64,000 nt of DNA from Lysobacter niastensis (GTDB lineage Bacteria > Pseudomonadota > Gammaproteobacteria > Xanthomonadales > Xanthomonadaceae). The translations under genes were made by a program, and so were the position numbers. This document shows, one piece after another, positions 1-7,756 of the stretch (position 1 is the first letter of the stretch; each line of letters starts with the position of its first letter). The notes beneath the pieces were generated by a model. The model searched no databases and was not told where the DNA came from. It saw only the letters and a list, made by a program, of their open reading frames with translations. The DNA lies in assembly GCF_015453285.1 (NCBI RefSeq), contig NZ_JADLZT010000006.1, forward strand, positions 326,395 through 390,394, written 5' to 3'.

Positions 1-336
1 CGCCAGGGGTTGCTGCCTGCGCCGCAACGCCTGGCATCGGGTTATCGCCTCTATGGTCAGGATGACCTGGCACGCCTGCACTTCGTGCGCCGTGCAAAAG
101 CGCTCGGCTTCACTCTGCTCGAAATCGGTGAATTGCTGGCGCTATCGAGCCACCGAGAGGACGACATGGCAGGAATGAAGGCCGCTGCGATTCTGAAGCT
201 CACTGACGTCGAAACCAAGCTCGCCGAACTCACCCGGATCCGCGATGGTCTTAAGACCCTGGTGGATTCTTGTCCAGGGCATGGTGCGCTGGAGCAGTGC
301 CCGATTCTCAATGCACTCGCTGAGGACGACCAATAG
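1..336 (+). CDS. MerR-family metal-responsive regulator, 5' truncated by window edge
   Basis: The reading frame is open from the first base, so the start codon and most of the DNA-binding helix-turn-helix lie outside the window. What remains is the end of the winged helix (ASGYRLYGQDDLARLHFVRR), the linker, the long dimerisation helix and a C-terminal metal loop. The loop has the C-x-G-H-G-x5-C-P-I-L arrangement (SCPGHGALEQCPIL) seen in heavy-metal MerR regulators such as CueR, CadR, PbrR and ZntR relatives. The protein probably senses a soft metal and activates a nearby promoter by DNA distortion. Its neighbours are rich in copper functions, so copper or a similar metal is the first guess. 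The metal identity cannot be read from the loop alone. Confidence 0.85.
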   Translation, partial: RQGLLPAPQRLASGYRLYGQDDLARLHFVRRAKALGFTLLEIGELLALSSHREDDMAGMKAAAILKLTDVETKLAELTRIRDGLKTLVDSCPGHGALEQCPILNALAEDDQ

Positions 337-451
337 CGTCTGCATCAATCCTCGCCTCCTGAACTAATCACCGCTGCTCGTCACCCATAGCCGGCACAGG
401 ACTATTTTCTGTCGCTAAGCTCTACGCTCGAACTGACCAACGGAGTCTTCC

Positions 452-745
452 ATGAAACAAGCTGCTTCGCTCCTTCTGCTCTCGCTGACTTTCGCCGCCG
501 GAACCGCCTTTGCAGCCAATCCGGAGAAGGCAACAGAGCCGACCGGAGCCACAATGGACCACAGCACACACACCGGGCACCACGCGACGCCGGACGCGTT
601 TGCCAAGCTCGATACGAACAAAGATGGGGCGCTCTCAAAGCAGGAACTGGCCAAGCATCCGATGGCTGCACACGCCAGTATGGTGGACGCCAACAAGGAT
701 GGCAGTCTGAGCAAGAGCGAGTTTGCGGCTCTTGAAGGTATGTAA
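452..745 (+). CDS. Secreted EF-hand domain protein
   Basis: This 97-residue protein starts with a clear signal peptide (MKQAASLLLLSLTFAAGTAF, cleavage near residue 21) and should be periplasmic. Two 12-residue EF-hand loops are visible, at residues 54-65 (DTNKDGALSKQE) and 79-90 (DANKDGSLSKSE), each with acidic or amide groups at positions 1, 3 and 5 and a glutamate at 12, so Ca2+ binding is likely. A His/Asp-rich segment (DHSTHTGHH, around 36-44) precedes the loops and could bind transition metals. A ribosome site GGAG lies just before the ATG. Similar small EF-hand proteins often accompany metal-resistance genes. The exact role is unknown. Confidence 0.85.
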   Translation: MKQAASLLLLSLTFAAGTAFAANPEKATEPTGATMDHSTHTGHHATPDAFAKLDTNKDGALSKQELAKHPMAAHASMVDANKDGSLSKSEFAALEGM

Positions 746-846
746 GCGAAGATCCGGATGGCGGCGAAGTCACGCCGCCACTTCCGTTCCGGGCGCCGGA
801 AGCTGCCCGCATTCGGTGGTCCCCTGAAACAAGACTACCTGTAACA

Positions 847-1167
847 ATGGAACTTGAAGTTCGACCTGTCCTTCATCTTCTCCTGCACGTCGCGGTACCG
901 CTGACGGTCGCGCGGATCTGGTATCGCGAACGCTGGTTCCGTGCCTGGCTGTGGATGCTGGCAGGCTGGTTGATAGATATAGACCACGTGCTGGCTGATC
1001 CCGTCTACGCGCCAGGGCGCTGCAGCATCGGATTCCATCCACTGCACACGGCGCCCGCGATCCTCGCCTATGGGCTGCTGTGCCTACCCCGGCGCACCCG
1101 ACTCCTGGGATTGGGTCTGCTGATCCACATCGGCCTGGACGCCATCGACTGCCTGATGATGCGGTGA
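847..1167 (+). CDS. DUF6122 family membrane protein
   Basis: This 106-residue, mostly hydrophobic protein has about three to four membrane segments. It carries the motif pattern of the DUF6122 family: an early HLLLH, then DIDHVLADPVYAPGRCSIGFHPLH, and a late HIGLDAIDC. The repeated His and Asp residues inside membrane segments (IDIDH, FHPLH, HIGLD) recall YdjM-type membrane metal-dependent hydrolases, but no activity is established for this family as far as I know. It stands alone on the plus strand, about 100 bases after the EF-hand gene. No strong ribosome site is visible before the ATG. Confidence 0.8.
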   Translation: MELEVRPVLHLLLHVAVPLTVARIWYRERWFRAWLWMLAGWLIDIDHVLADPVYAPGRCSIGFHPLHTAPAILAYGLLCLPRRTRLLGLGLLIHIGLDAIDCLMMR

Positions 1168-1245
1168 GGAACAAAGCATCCCTGGTGTTCACCTGAAGGC
1201 AGCTGACGTCGATCGCGACGGCGCGGTGATCAGGCCACCGACTTG

Positions 1246-1401
1246 TCAAACGCGCTGCACCATGCCTTCGCGGATCGCCACCTCCAAACTGGCGACTGCG
1301 GCTGGCTCTCCGGCTTCGATACGCAGCACGATCGGGCCCGTCCTGGCCGGTGACGTGATGCAGTTGAAGCGGTAGCCGATCGGGCGACTGACCGCCGTGT
1401 C
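1246..1401 (-). other. Coding-like tail read directly after the ackA stop codon
   Basis: The 234 bases between ackA and the DUF6122 gene hold no normal gene. The ackA frame stays open for about 51 codons after its TAG and ends at TGA. It reads like real protein, including the stretches PIGYRFNCITSPARTGPIVL and EAGEPAAVASLEVAIREGMV. No ATG or GTG sits near its beginning, so it looks like the remains of a downstream gene, or an ackA-proximal gene whose start was lost, rather than an expressed protein. I do not recognise the family. Confidence 0.3.
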
Positions 1402-2511
1402 CTATTGAGCAGTGATCAGAGCCACAACTGACTGCGCCATGGCCAACTCCTCATCTACCGCGAGTGTGAAGATGCGCACGGGCGATGTGGCGACCGATAC
1501 CTCCTCAAGCGAACTCTCGTTGCGATCGAGATCGAGGGTCAAGCCCATCCAGCTCAACAGTCCCGCGACCTGCGCCCTGATCCTCGGGGCATGCTTTCCG
1601 ATCCCACCTGAGAACGCCAGGGCTTCGATTCCGCCGAGGGCCGCGGCCATTGCCGCAACGCCTTGGGCAACCGCAGTGACGTAGACGTCGACGGCTTGCC
1701 GTGCGTGGGGGGATTTCGACGAAAGCAGGGCGCGCATATCGCCGGACTCCCCGGAGATTCCGCGCAGGCCACTCTCTCGCCACAACAGGCGGTCGAGGGC
1801 GTCAGGTGTCACGCCCAGGGCGCGTTGGAGATGCAGAATGACGCCTGGGTCAAGCGAGCCAGGTCGTGTGGACATGGGGATTCCGCCGAGCGGCGTCATT
1901 CCCATCGTCGTGGTCACGCAGAGCCCATCACGGACCGCGCACAGGCTGCTTCCGCCCCCAAGGTGGGCCAGGACCACGCGGCCTTGGGCGCTTTGGGGAG
2001 CCAGGCTGCGCAGCCGCTGCATGGCCGAGTCGAACGCCAATCCGTGAAAGCCGTAACGTCGGACGCCCCGTGCGTACAGTTCGCGTGGCAACGGAAGGAT
2101 CCTGTTCGCTTCGGCCATCGCCAAGTGCCACGAGGTGTCGAAGACCGCGTAATGCCTGGCTTGGGGCCAGCGCTTCAGCGCCGCGCGCGCCAATGCCAGC
2201 GCGGGCGGTTGGTGCAATGGGGCCAAGGGCACCAACGACTCGAGCTCATCGAACACCGACGGGGTCAGCTCAACCGGCATTGCGTGGTCGTTACCGTGGA
2301 CGATACGGTGCGCGACCACATTCGGCTGGGCAAGTAACGGCAAGCCCGCTACGGCGTGGTCCAGAACTCCGCTCGGTTCGTGATCGGAAGTGCCGTGGAT
2401 GGAGTCGGCTGTAAGGCGTCCGGTCTCTACCGGGCCATCCAGGCCTATGCGATAGCTTGCCGCCTTCAGCGTCGCCGATCCGACATTCAAGGCGAGGAGC
2501 GATTGCGTCAT
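1402..2511 (-). CDS. ackA: Acetate kinase (AckA family)
   Basis: It catalyses acetyl phosphate + ADP to acetate + ATP in the cytosol. At 369 residues it is slightly shorter than typical AckA (about 400). The catalytic landmarks are kept: the N-terminal phosphate motif LNVGSATLK, the arginine in AHRIVHGND, the aspartate in VFDTSWH, the histidine in RRYGFHG, the arginine in MSTRPGSLDPG, the glycine motif FSGGIGKHAPRIR and the C-terminal glutamate in DEELAMAQ. The ATG was chosen because it overlaps the ubiB-like stop by four bases (ATGA) and puts the first beta-strand at residue 5. It is the last gene of a leftward array that also encodes a phosphoketolase-family enzyme, the usual source of its substrate. 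Confidence 0.93.
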   Translation of the reverse strand: MTQSLLALNVGSATLKAASYRIGLDGPVETGRLTADSIHGTSDHEPSGVLDHAVAGLPLLAQPNVVAHRIVHGNDHAMPVELTPSVFDELESLVPLAPLHQPPALALARAALKRWPQARHYAVFDTSWHLAMAEANRILPLPRELYARGVRRYGFHGLAFDSAMQRLRSLAPQSAQGRVVLAHLGGGSSLCAVRDGLCVTTTMGMTPLGGIPMSTRPGSLDPGVILHLQRALGVTPDALDRLLWRESGLRGISGESGDMRALLSSKSPHARQAVDVYVTAVAQGVAAMAAALGGIEALAFSGGIGKHAPRIRAQVAGLLSWMGLTLDLDRNESSLEEVSVATSPVRIFTLAVDEELAMAQSVVALITAQ

Positions 2512-4100
2512 AGGTGCCCCGATCGCGCAACCGCGAATATCAGCCGAAGCGACAGCAGCAGCGCCATGGCGTAGGCGACGAGGGCCAGAACCGGAACGTC
2601 GCCCCATACGCGCGGTCCGGCGCTATGCAGCATCAGGATCGATCCGGCGATGTAGAGCCCGAGCGTCACCAGCGCAAGCGACAGCCTATTTCCCGTGCGG
2701 CCAAGGTGCAGCTCAAGCTCCTCCAGGCCGCGATGGTGCATCGACAGGCCCGGACGGCCATCCTCCTGTTGCGCCTGGCGAAGCAGTTCCTCCGCGAGGG
2801 CGGGGAGGCTGCTTGCCGCGCGCGCGATGCGCCAGGTCAACGGGCGTCTTCCGGCTCCGGCCGACTGCGCAACGGCGCTGGACAGGGCGTCACGTCGCTG
2901 CCCGATCTCGGCGAGCAGATCAAAGCCGGGGTCCAAAGCTCGGATGGTGTTCTCCGCAAGGAACAACGTCCGCATCAGTACCAGCAGGTGGGGCGGCAGT
3001 CGGAAGCGCTCGCCGCGACCAAGGCGAGCGATGCGCCAGACGGTCTCTGCCAAGGACCACTGCGAAAGCGGCAGGGACCTAAGTTCGTCGAGGATCTCGC
3101 TGATAGCGCGGGTGTATTCCCGGCGGTCGATGGGGGGCTCCAGGTAGCCGAGCGCCAAAGCGGACTCGAGCGCGTCACGTGCATCGCCATAGGAGATCGC
3201 CTCAACCAATCGCGCCAGGGCCAGTCTTGCGTCGGGATCGAGATATCCGATCGTCCCGAAGTCATGGAAGCACAGGCGCCCGTCGTCCATCGAGAACAGG
3301 TTGCCGGGATGCGGATCGCCGTGGAATACGCCAGCGTTGAACAGCTGGTGCAGATAGGAATCAAGCAGAAGGCGCGCAAGCGCTGGGCCGCGCTCCGTTC
3401 CGAAAGCACTGGCGATGGGGGTGCCCTGACTCAGTTCCTGCACAAGAGTCGAGGCGCAGGCGTACGGCTCGACGACCCGGGGCATCGTTGCGCCGCCGAC
3501 ACCCATGATCGCCGGCAGCAGCCGTCGCATGTTGCGAGCTTCGTGCTCAAGGTCGATCTCTGCCATTAGTTGGGCGCCCAGCTCGGCGATCAGGTCCAAC
3601 GGTCGCTGTCGACGCAGACCGGGCCAAACGGCCTGCAGGGCCCCGGCCAGTAGGCGCAGCAGCCGAAGGTCGGCCTTGACCTGCTCCTCCACGCCAGGCC
3701 GACGTACTTTGACAACGACGGCAGTTCCGTCGCGAAGCCATGCCCGATGCACCTGGGCGACCGACGCCGCCGCGAACGGCTCAGGTTCAAAGCGGGAAAA
3801 CAGCGCCAACACTGGGTGCCCCAAACCGTGCTCGATCGTGGCGACCGCCAGCTCTGAGGGGAAGGGTGGCACTCGATTGTGCAGCCGTTCCAGGGCGTCG
3901 CGGTAGCCGGCCGGCAGGACATCACGGCGCAGACTCAGGCCTTGGCCGAGTTTGACGAAGGTGGTGCCCAGTCCCTCAAGCGTGGCCCGCAGGCGATCGG
4001 GCAATTGCTGGGGCGACTTTCTGTGATGAAGAAGCCAGCTCCAGGCAAATGCGGTGGTTGCCCCTATGATTTGGAGGCTTCTTGAACCAGTGCGTGTCAT
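2508..4100 (-). CDS. ABC1/AarF/UbiB-family atypical kinase
   Basis: This 530-residue protein has the hallmarks of the UbiB/ADCK protein-kinase-like family. These are the KxGQ motif (FVKLGQGLSLR), the alanine-rich loop replacing the usual glycine loop (PFAAASVAQVH), the ATP lysine (VVVKVRRPG), the catalytic HGDPHPGNL and the HDFGTIG metal motif. Two hydrophobic helices near residues 470-525 should anchor it in the inner membrane. Housekeeping UbiB supports ubiquinone synthesis; this copy sits among phosphoketolase and acetate kinase genes, so it is probably an accessory paralogue with an unknown target. An AGGAGG site precedes its ATG, and its stop overlaps ackA by four bases. Confidence 0.88.
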   Translation of the reverse strand: MTRTGSRSLQIIGATTAFAWSWLLHHRKSPQQLPDRLRATLEGLGTTFVKLGQGLSLRRDVLPAGYRDALERLHNRVPPFPSELAVATIEHGLGHPVLALFSRFEPEPFAAASVAQVHRAWLRDGTAVVVKVRRPGVEEQVKADLRLLRLLAGALQAVWPGLRRQRPLDLIAELGAQLMAEIDLEHEARNMRRLLPAIMGVGGATMPRVVEPYACASTLVQELSQGTPIASAFGTERGPALARLLLDSYLHQLFNAGVFHGDPHPGNLFSMDDGRLCFHDFGTIGYLDPDARLALARLVEAISYGDARDALESALALGYLEPPIDRREYTRAISEILDELRSLPLSQWSLAETVWRIARLGRGERFRLPPHLLVLMRTLFLAENTIRALDPGFDLLAEIGQRRDALSSAVAQSAGAGRRPLTWRIARAASSLPALAEELLRQAQQEDGRPGLSMHHRGLEELELHLGRTGNRLSLALVTLGLYIAGSILMLHSAGPRVWGDVPVLALVAYAMALLLSLRLIFAVARSGHL

Positions 4101-4119
4101 GGGCCTCCTTATTGCCTTG

Positions 4120-4401
4120 CTAGGAGATGGCCAGCCAGATCGCCAGAAGGGTCAGCAATGCCCAGCAGGACCAATACAGGGCGCGATACCAGGAGGGGGC
4201 GGCGATGCCTTGGGCGATCTCGGTGCGATGTTTTCCGTACATCGCCAGCCCATGCATGAGGCCGCCTCCGAGAACCAGGATCGCCGCATACTGCGCAAGT
4301 GCGTCGCTGGTCAGCGATCCCAGACCGGCGCCCAATAGAAATATGCCGACGCTTCCCAGCAATTCCGCACGCTTCAGGTCGGTGGAGTTTGTGGTCTTCA
4401 T
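4120..4401 (-). CDS. Small three-helix membrane protein, unknown function
   Basis: It encodes 93 residues with three predicted membrane helices (about residues 15-32, 38-55 and 71-92) joined by short loops, one containing KHRTEIAQ. I do not recognise a named family. It lies between the phosphoketolase-family gene (3-base gap) and the ubiB-like gene (19-base gap) on the same strand, so it is almost certainly co-transcribed. Position suggests a membrane role linked to this operon, such as an anchor or small transporter, but nothing in the sequence shows it directly. Confidence 0.7.
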   Translation of the reverse strand: MKTTNSTDLKRAELLGSVGIFLLGAGLGSLTSDALAQYAAILVLGGGLMHGLAMYGKHRTEIAQGIAAPSWYRALYWSCWALLTLLAIWLAIS

Positions 4402-4404
4402 GGC

Positions 4405-6849
4405 TTATCGAAGACAGGCAGGGTTCCCGCGGCCTTCGACCGCTGCCAGTTCCTCGGGTGAAAGCAGGCCTACAGCCGACACGGCGAGCACGCGGGCAAC
4501 GGCAGCAACAGCATGCGCCCATGTCGTCCGGTTCGCGAAGAGCATTCCGTGGATGTCAAAGGTGCCGCCGCGGTTGATGAACCCCAGTGCCTCGGTGGTG
4601 CGCGGACCTGTGTCGATCCTACGCAAGGCGCCGAGGAAGGGCTCGGGGCGGGTATGGGTGACGAGGACACGAGGCACCTCCGAGGGGAAGAATGCGGCGA
4701 TCGCTGCGTCCGTCAGCACGCGGGTGGCTTCGAGATCGTCGCGTGGCGCACGCAGTCGGGCGGGTTCAGACAGATAGATCAGCGTACTTTCGATATCTCG
4801 CTCCGCCAGGCGCTGGCGCGCTCGCTTGCACAATTCGAGCTGATAGGCGCCCGTGGCCGCCAAAATGACCTGCGCGGTCGCGGAACTGCCCTCTAGCAAC
4901 AGGACTCCATGCTCGGCCAGTCGGGTCGCTTGCGACCAGGTGAGAACGCTGGTGACCTCGCGTTTCGGGACCACCAGCGCCGTGATGCGGCCGCGGCGGG
5001 CGTAGGCGCATTCGAGTGCCGCCGCCGCCGCATTCGCGTCGGGAGGGAAGGCCAGCGAGACCGCGTCCGCCATTTCACCCAAGAGAGCTTCGGCCAGAGT
5101 CGGATCCTGATGGGAGATCTCGTTCTTCGAGTTCTCCCAAACATGCGAGGTCAACACCACCGGCACGCCGAGCCAGTCGGGCGGGCGCCCGGCGCGCACC
5201 AGTTGTCGCGAGAAAGTGATCTCCTGGCGCAGCGCGCCCAGCATCTTCGGCGCGAATGCCTCGTAGGTCACAACCAGGTTGATGCCGCCCTTGTTGGCGA
5301 GCGCCGCGCACACCACCGCCTCCTCGTTGAGTGCGGTGATCACGCTCCCCGTGGGGGACTCGGCTACTCCCGGCTCGGCTTCATACACCCGGTGTTTCAG
5401 TAGATCCAGCGTGCGATCGAGGCGATTACTGCGAAGCTCGTCGGGGTTACCCACCCGCGGTCGAAGCGCCGGGTTGGCCGCCACGATGCCGCTGAAGTGG
5501 CGATCGATGGCATCCATCGGCGAGACCGGCCCACCTACGGTCTCGGGGGCGAATGCAGGGATGACAGGCGCTGCAACCCGGCGATTGGCCAGAGGATGAT
5601 CGCGCTCTCGGGGCCGCAGTTGCGCCGAATGGGTCGACAGAACCTCCACTGCGTCGCGCAAGGCGTTCTCGACCACGAATAGACGCGTTGCGGCGTTGTT
5701 GAATTCTGCGCGCGCCGCCGCGTCCAGCGACGGATTTCCAGCCAGCGGGAGATTGTGCGCGCGGTTGGTGCCGGCGCCGGGAAAGCCGTATCCCTTGATG
5801 GTGCGTGCGATGCCGTAATGGAGCGGGTTGTGGGCGGTGGTCGACGCAGTAGTGGCGTCGGCGTGGTGCGACTCCATGAGCCAGATGCCCCAGGCAATGC
5901 TCGCCGGATCGCGTCCGTCCAGGCCGATCGGCCTGAATCCGTTGAGACGCAAATGCCGGTACAGCCAGGATTCGCCGCCTTCCTGTTCGACCTGAGTGCG
6001 TTGCTCGATGCGCCGGCCGTTGAGAATCATGATCGGCGACACCAGTCCGGAATCCTGCGGTCGCCACCATCGCGGCGCCCAGTCGCTGCCGCGTTGCTCC
6101 TCGAAGGCACCATCGCTGAGGAATGCCACTAGCCGCTCGCCGGATAGTGGCGCGTGAACATACTGGAGCTCCGCAAATCCCAGATAGCCTCCTTCGAGCA
6201 TGCCGCCAGCGGTGTGCGCGTTGACATGCGAGCCCAGTGGCGTAGCGGGTAACCCGTCGGGTCCTATCGCAAAACCGTAGAAATCCGCTGCCAGGCGGGA
6301 CAACCCCTCGTCGTGCAGCCCATAGCGCTGGGCGTGGGCCGGCGTCATGTTGTCCACGATCACATTGACGGCGTCGATCGCGGCGACGCAATGCCCTTGG
6401 CCCATCATCCAGCTGCGGGTATGTCCGTCCAGCGCATTCAAGGCCAGATAAGCGACGTACGCTGGCACCATATTGAGGGAGCCCCCGGTGTGTCCTTCGG
6501 GCTGCTGTTTGAAGTCCGCGGCTTCAAGTGGGGCACCATCGAGCCTCACACGCCGGGCGTAGGTCATATGGGGGACCAGCCACATGCCTGCGCTCGCTAT
6601 CCGGTCGGCGGCTTTCAGTCGCTGGTAGCCCGTGGCCGCATCCGGCAGCCTCCCGTTACGGATCAGCGAGGACACCATCTGACTTACCCGGACTTGTGTC
6701 AGGGCGTCATGAGCAATGACGCCGTACCCGGCAGCCCACTGCGCAAACCCGGAATTTCCCGAACGCAAGCGCGAGGCTTCGCGATCGATACGCTCGTAGT
6801 CGGCCGGTGCCAGTTCGTGCAGCGTGCAGCAGTCAAGGGCTTCGTCCAC
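4405..6849 (-). CDS. Phosphoketolase-family thiamine-diphosphate enzyme (divergent)
   Basis: About 814 residues, the size of xylulose-5-phosphate/fructose-6-phosphate phosphoketolase, which splits sugar phosphates with phosphate to give acetyl phosphate. The N-terminal domain aligns in order with that family, but key motifs are altered. The usual GHWGT..GL becomes GHTGGSLNMVPAY, the GPGHG region becomes MGQGHCVAAIDA, and the diphosphate-binding GDGExETG region becomes SDGAFEEQRGSDW. Some database relatives are, from memory, named xylulose 5-phosphate 3-epimerase, so activity needs care. I chose the GTG at 6849 because AGGAGG lies four bases upstream; an in-frame GTG at 6873 is possible. It overlaps prs by 17 bases. 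Acetate kinase in the same operon supports acetyl-phosphate production. Confidence 0.85.
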   Translation of the reverse strand: MDEALDCCTLHELAPADYERIDREASRLRSGNSGFAQWAAGYGVIAHDALTQVRVSQMVSSLIRNGRLPDAATGYQRLKAADRIASAGMWLVPHMTYARRVRLDGAPLEAADFKQQPEGHTGGSLNMVPAYVAYLALNALDGHTRSWMMGQGHCVAAIDAVNVIVDNMTPAHAQRYGLHDEGLSRLAADFYGFAIGPDGLPATPLGSHVNAHTAGGMLEGGYLGFAELQYVHAPLSGERLVAFLSDGAFEEQRGSDWAPRWWRPQDSGLVSPIMILNGRRIEQRTQVEQEGGESWLYRHLRLNGFRPIGLDGRDPASIAWGIWLMESHHADATTASTTAHNPLHYGIARTIKGYGFPGAGTNRAHNLPLAGNPSLDAAARAEFNNAATRLFVVENALRDAVEVLSTHSAQLRPRERDHPLANRRVAAPVIPAFAPETVGGPVSPMDAIDRHFSGIVAANPALRPRVGNPDELRSNRLDRTLDLLKHRVYEAEPGVAESPTGSVITALNEEAVVCAALANKGGINLVVTYEAFAPKMLGALRQEITFSRQLVRAGRPPDWLGVPVVLTSHVWENSKNEISHQDPTLAEALLGEMADAVSLAFPPDANAAAAALECAYARRGRITALVVPKREVTSVLTWSQATRLAEHGVLLLEGSSATAQVILAATGAYQLELCKRARQRLAERDIESTLIYLSEPARLRAPRDDLEATRVLTDAAIAAFFPSEVPRVLVTHTRPEPFLGALRRIDTGPRTTEALGFINRGGTFDIHGMLFANRTTWAHAVAAVARVLAVSAVGLLSPEELAAVEGRGNPACLR

Positions 6850-7756
6850 TGTCCCTCCTCGGGGCGCTGGCACCGAACAGGTCGGCGCATGCCTCAGTCA
6901 GTAATCCGGCGATCTCGATGGCATTGGATGGGTGGGGAATGGAATTGGTGCTGACCACCTGCGATGCTCCGGCGTTGCGCAGCTGCTCATAGGCATCGCC
7001 GGAAAACACGGCGTGGATAGCGATGCAAACGCTGGGAGGCAGGCCCAGAGCTTTCAGATGCCCCAGTGTTTCCAGCAGGGTATGCCCAGAAGACACGATG
7101 TCATCGACCAGCACGGGGTTACAGCCTTTGAGAGCAGCGGCATCGGGCAGACTGACGCTGACCTCGCGGTCGCCGTGACGCTGCTTCTGCAGAACCTGCC
7201 AAGGCAAGCCCCCCTTACCGGCGATGTCGGACACCCACTGCTCGCTTTCGCTATCCGGGCCGATCAGGACGGGGTTCGGAACATGCTCGACTATCCACCG
7301 TGCCACCGCCGACGCCGCAGCAGCACGGGCGGCTGGAATACGGAACAGGGTCGACAGCTCCGGGGTGCGGTGTAGATGCGGGTCAAGCGTGACCAGCCAG
7401 TCGAAGCTTTCCTCCAGGAATCGCGCATACAGGGGCGCGCTGACAGCCTCTCCTGGATGGAAGCGTGTGTCCTGACGCATGTAGGCAAGGTACGGTGCGA
7501 CCAGGCCCACCGACCGCGCGCCGAACTCGCGCGCCGTCGCGGACGCGAAGCGCAGTGCGATCGAGACTTCATCGGGATTGCGCAATGTCGCGATCACCGC
7601 CACGTCTGCGCCAGAGAGTGACTCGTCGACGGCCACGAGCGATTCGCCGTCCGGAAATCGACGCCAGTCCAGCCGGCCGAGCCTGGCCTCGAGCGTGGAC
7701 GCCATCGCCTCGGCCATCGGGCGCTGCTGGGGAAAGGGCAACAGAACGCGGCTCAT
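6833..7756 (-). CDS. prs: Ribose-phosphate pyrophosphokinase (PRPP synthetase) homologue
   Basis: At 307 residues it has the length and two-domain fold of PRPP synthetase, which interconverts ribose 5-phosphate + ATP and PRPP + AMP. Visible motifs are the N-terminal FPDGES, the RQDTRFHPGEAVSA loop and the PRPP-binding signature PVLVDDIVSSGHTLLET. It is clearly not the housekeeping copy by context: its ATG overlaps the stop of a nucleotide phosphorylase by four bases and the next gene is phosphoketolase-like. In that setting it may run in reverse, consuming PRPP and AMP to make ATP and ribose 5-phosphate, or act on ribose 1,5-bisphosphate; both are inferences. Confidence 0.88.
   Translation of the reverse strand: MSRVLLPFPQQRPMAEAMASTLEARLGRLDWRRFPDGESLVAVDESLSGADVAVIATLRNPDEVSIALRFASATAREFGARSVGLVAPYLAYMRQDTRFHPGEAVSAPLYARFLEESFDWLVTLDPHLHRTPELSTLFRIPAARAAAASAVARWIVEHVPNPVLIGPDSESEQWVSDIAGKGGLPWQVLQKQRHGDREVSVSLPDAAALKGCNPVLVDDIVSSGHTLLETLGHLKALGLPPSVCIAIHAVFSGDAYEQLRNAGASQVVSTNSIPHPSNAIEIAGLLTEACADLFGASAPRRDSGRSP

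Noticed and set aside
2514..3569. A 351-codon plus-strand frame opposite the UbiB-like gene
   Set aside because: It mirrors the coding strand of a well-conserved kinase-like protein and shows shadow-frame composition.
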